In this document: in pieces, positions 5,403-5,761 of the stretch | How positions within the stretch are numbered: position 1 is the stretch's first letter | How the letters are laid out: every line of letters begins with the position of its first letter | Assembly: GCA_030608125.1 (NCBI GenBank) | Contig: JAUWEU010000051.1 | Span: 1 to 5,761, forward strand | DNA from: Dehalococcoidia bacterium | Lineage (GTDB): Bacteria > Chloroflexota > Dehalococcoidia > Dehalococcoidales > W498 | Direction of reading: 5' to 3' | Length of the DNA: 5,761 nucleotides | Position numbers and translations under genes: made by a program | Notes under the pieces: generated by a model | The model's database searches: none | The model's input: only the letters and a program-made list of their open reading frames with translations | What the model was told of the DNA's origin: nothing

Positions 5403-5761
5403 GTGCAAATTGATATTTTGACCCTATTTCCTCAGATGTTTCAAAGTCCGTTTAGCTGTGGTATCCTCAAACGGGCTATTGACCACAAGCTGGTTAGAAT
5501 TAATATTCATAATATTCGTGACTGCACTCACGATAAACATCATACCGTTGATGATTATGCTTACGGTGGCGGAGCCGGCATGGTACTCAAGCCCGAACCT
5601 ATTTTTGAGGCGGTAGAGTTGATAAAAGCGGATATAAAAGAAGGGGTTAATATGTTGCCAATTATTCTGCTCACCCCGCAGGGTCGCCCCTTTTCACAAC
5701 AGATTGCTCACGAGCTATCAAGATATAGACAGGTGATTCTTATCTGTGGTCGCTATGAAGG
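5403..5761 (+). CDS. trmD: tRNA (guanine-37 N1)-methyltransferase, N-terminal part
   Basis: TrmD uses S-adenosylmethionine to methylate N1 of G37, next to the anticodon, preventing +1 frameshifting. My translation gives about 119 residues running off the right edge. Family hallmarks are DILTLFPQMF at 4-13, HNIRDCTHDKHHTVDDYAYGG at 36-56 with GAGMVLKPEPIF following, LLTPQGRPF at 89-97, and LICGRYEG at the window edge. The last belongs to the trefoil-knot SAM-binding fold. The SAM-knot remainder and C-terminal domain lie outside. The start is a GTG placed exactly where homologues begin (M-x-I-D-x-L-T-L-F-P), with AAGGA upstream at a slightly long spacing. In many bacteria trmD follows rpsP and rimM. 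Here it appears to lead its own transcript, divergent from mraZ. Confidence 0.95.
   Translation, partial: MQIDILTLFPQMFQSPFSCGILKRAIDHKLVRINIHNIRDCTHDKHHTVDDYAYGGGAGMVLKPEPIFEAVELIKADIKEGVNMLPIILLTPQGRPFSQQIAHELSRYRQVILICGRYE

Overview
The window holds a compact cell-division operon and a ribonucleotide-reductase regulon on the minus strand, with the start of a tRNA-modification gene diverging on the plus strand. Every gene belongs to a recognisable family. I see no mobile element, CRISPR array, rRNA or tRNA.

The order mraZ, rsmH, ftsA, ftsZ, nrdR, nrdJ, with no peptidoglycan-synthesis genes between rsmH and ftsA, the moderate GC content and a B12-dependent (class II) ribonucleotide reductase all suggest a member of the Chloroflexota class Dehalococcoidia (Dehalococcoides-like or an uncultured relative). 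Known members of that class have no peptidoglycan wall. The assignment is an inference from gene content and protein flavour; no search was run.

Layout, in the direction of minus-strand transcription. At 5206-5280 lies a promoter followed by in-phase 10-bp repeats that look like a MraZ operator. Then come mraZ (5183-4758), rsmH (overlapping it by one base), a 99-nt gap with an odd start-stop element, ftsA, a 48-nt gap and ftsZ (ending at 1207). Two hairpins follow, the second with a U-rich tail that should end the division operon. At 1032-1085 a consensus-like promoter carries a pair of NrdR boxes spaced three helical turns apart. It drives nrdR (1022-477) and, after 24 nt, nrdJ (from 452, running off the left edge). 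On the plus strand a separate promoter near 5310-5337 precedes trmD (GTG at 5403, running off the right edge).

Functionally, MraZ probably represses its own operon, RsmH methylates 16S rRNA, and FtsZ polymerises into the division ring, tethered to the membrane by FtsA. NrdR senses ATP/dATP and probably represses its own operon, so that dNTP supply through NrdJ is fed back on nucleotide levels. TrmD makes m1G37 in tRNAs. The points of most interest are the stripped-down dcw cluster, the NrdR box pair fitted into its promoter, the 10-bp repeat operator, a degenerate ATP-cone at the NrdJ N-terminus and an unusual FtsZ tail.
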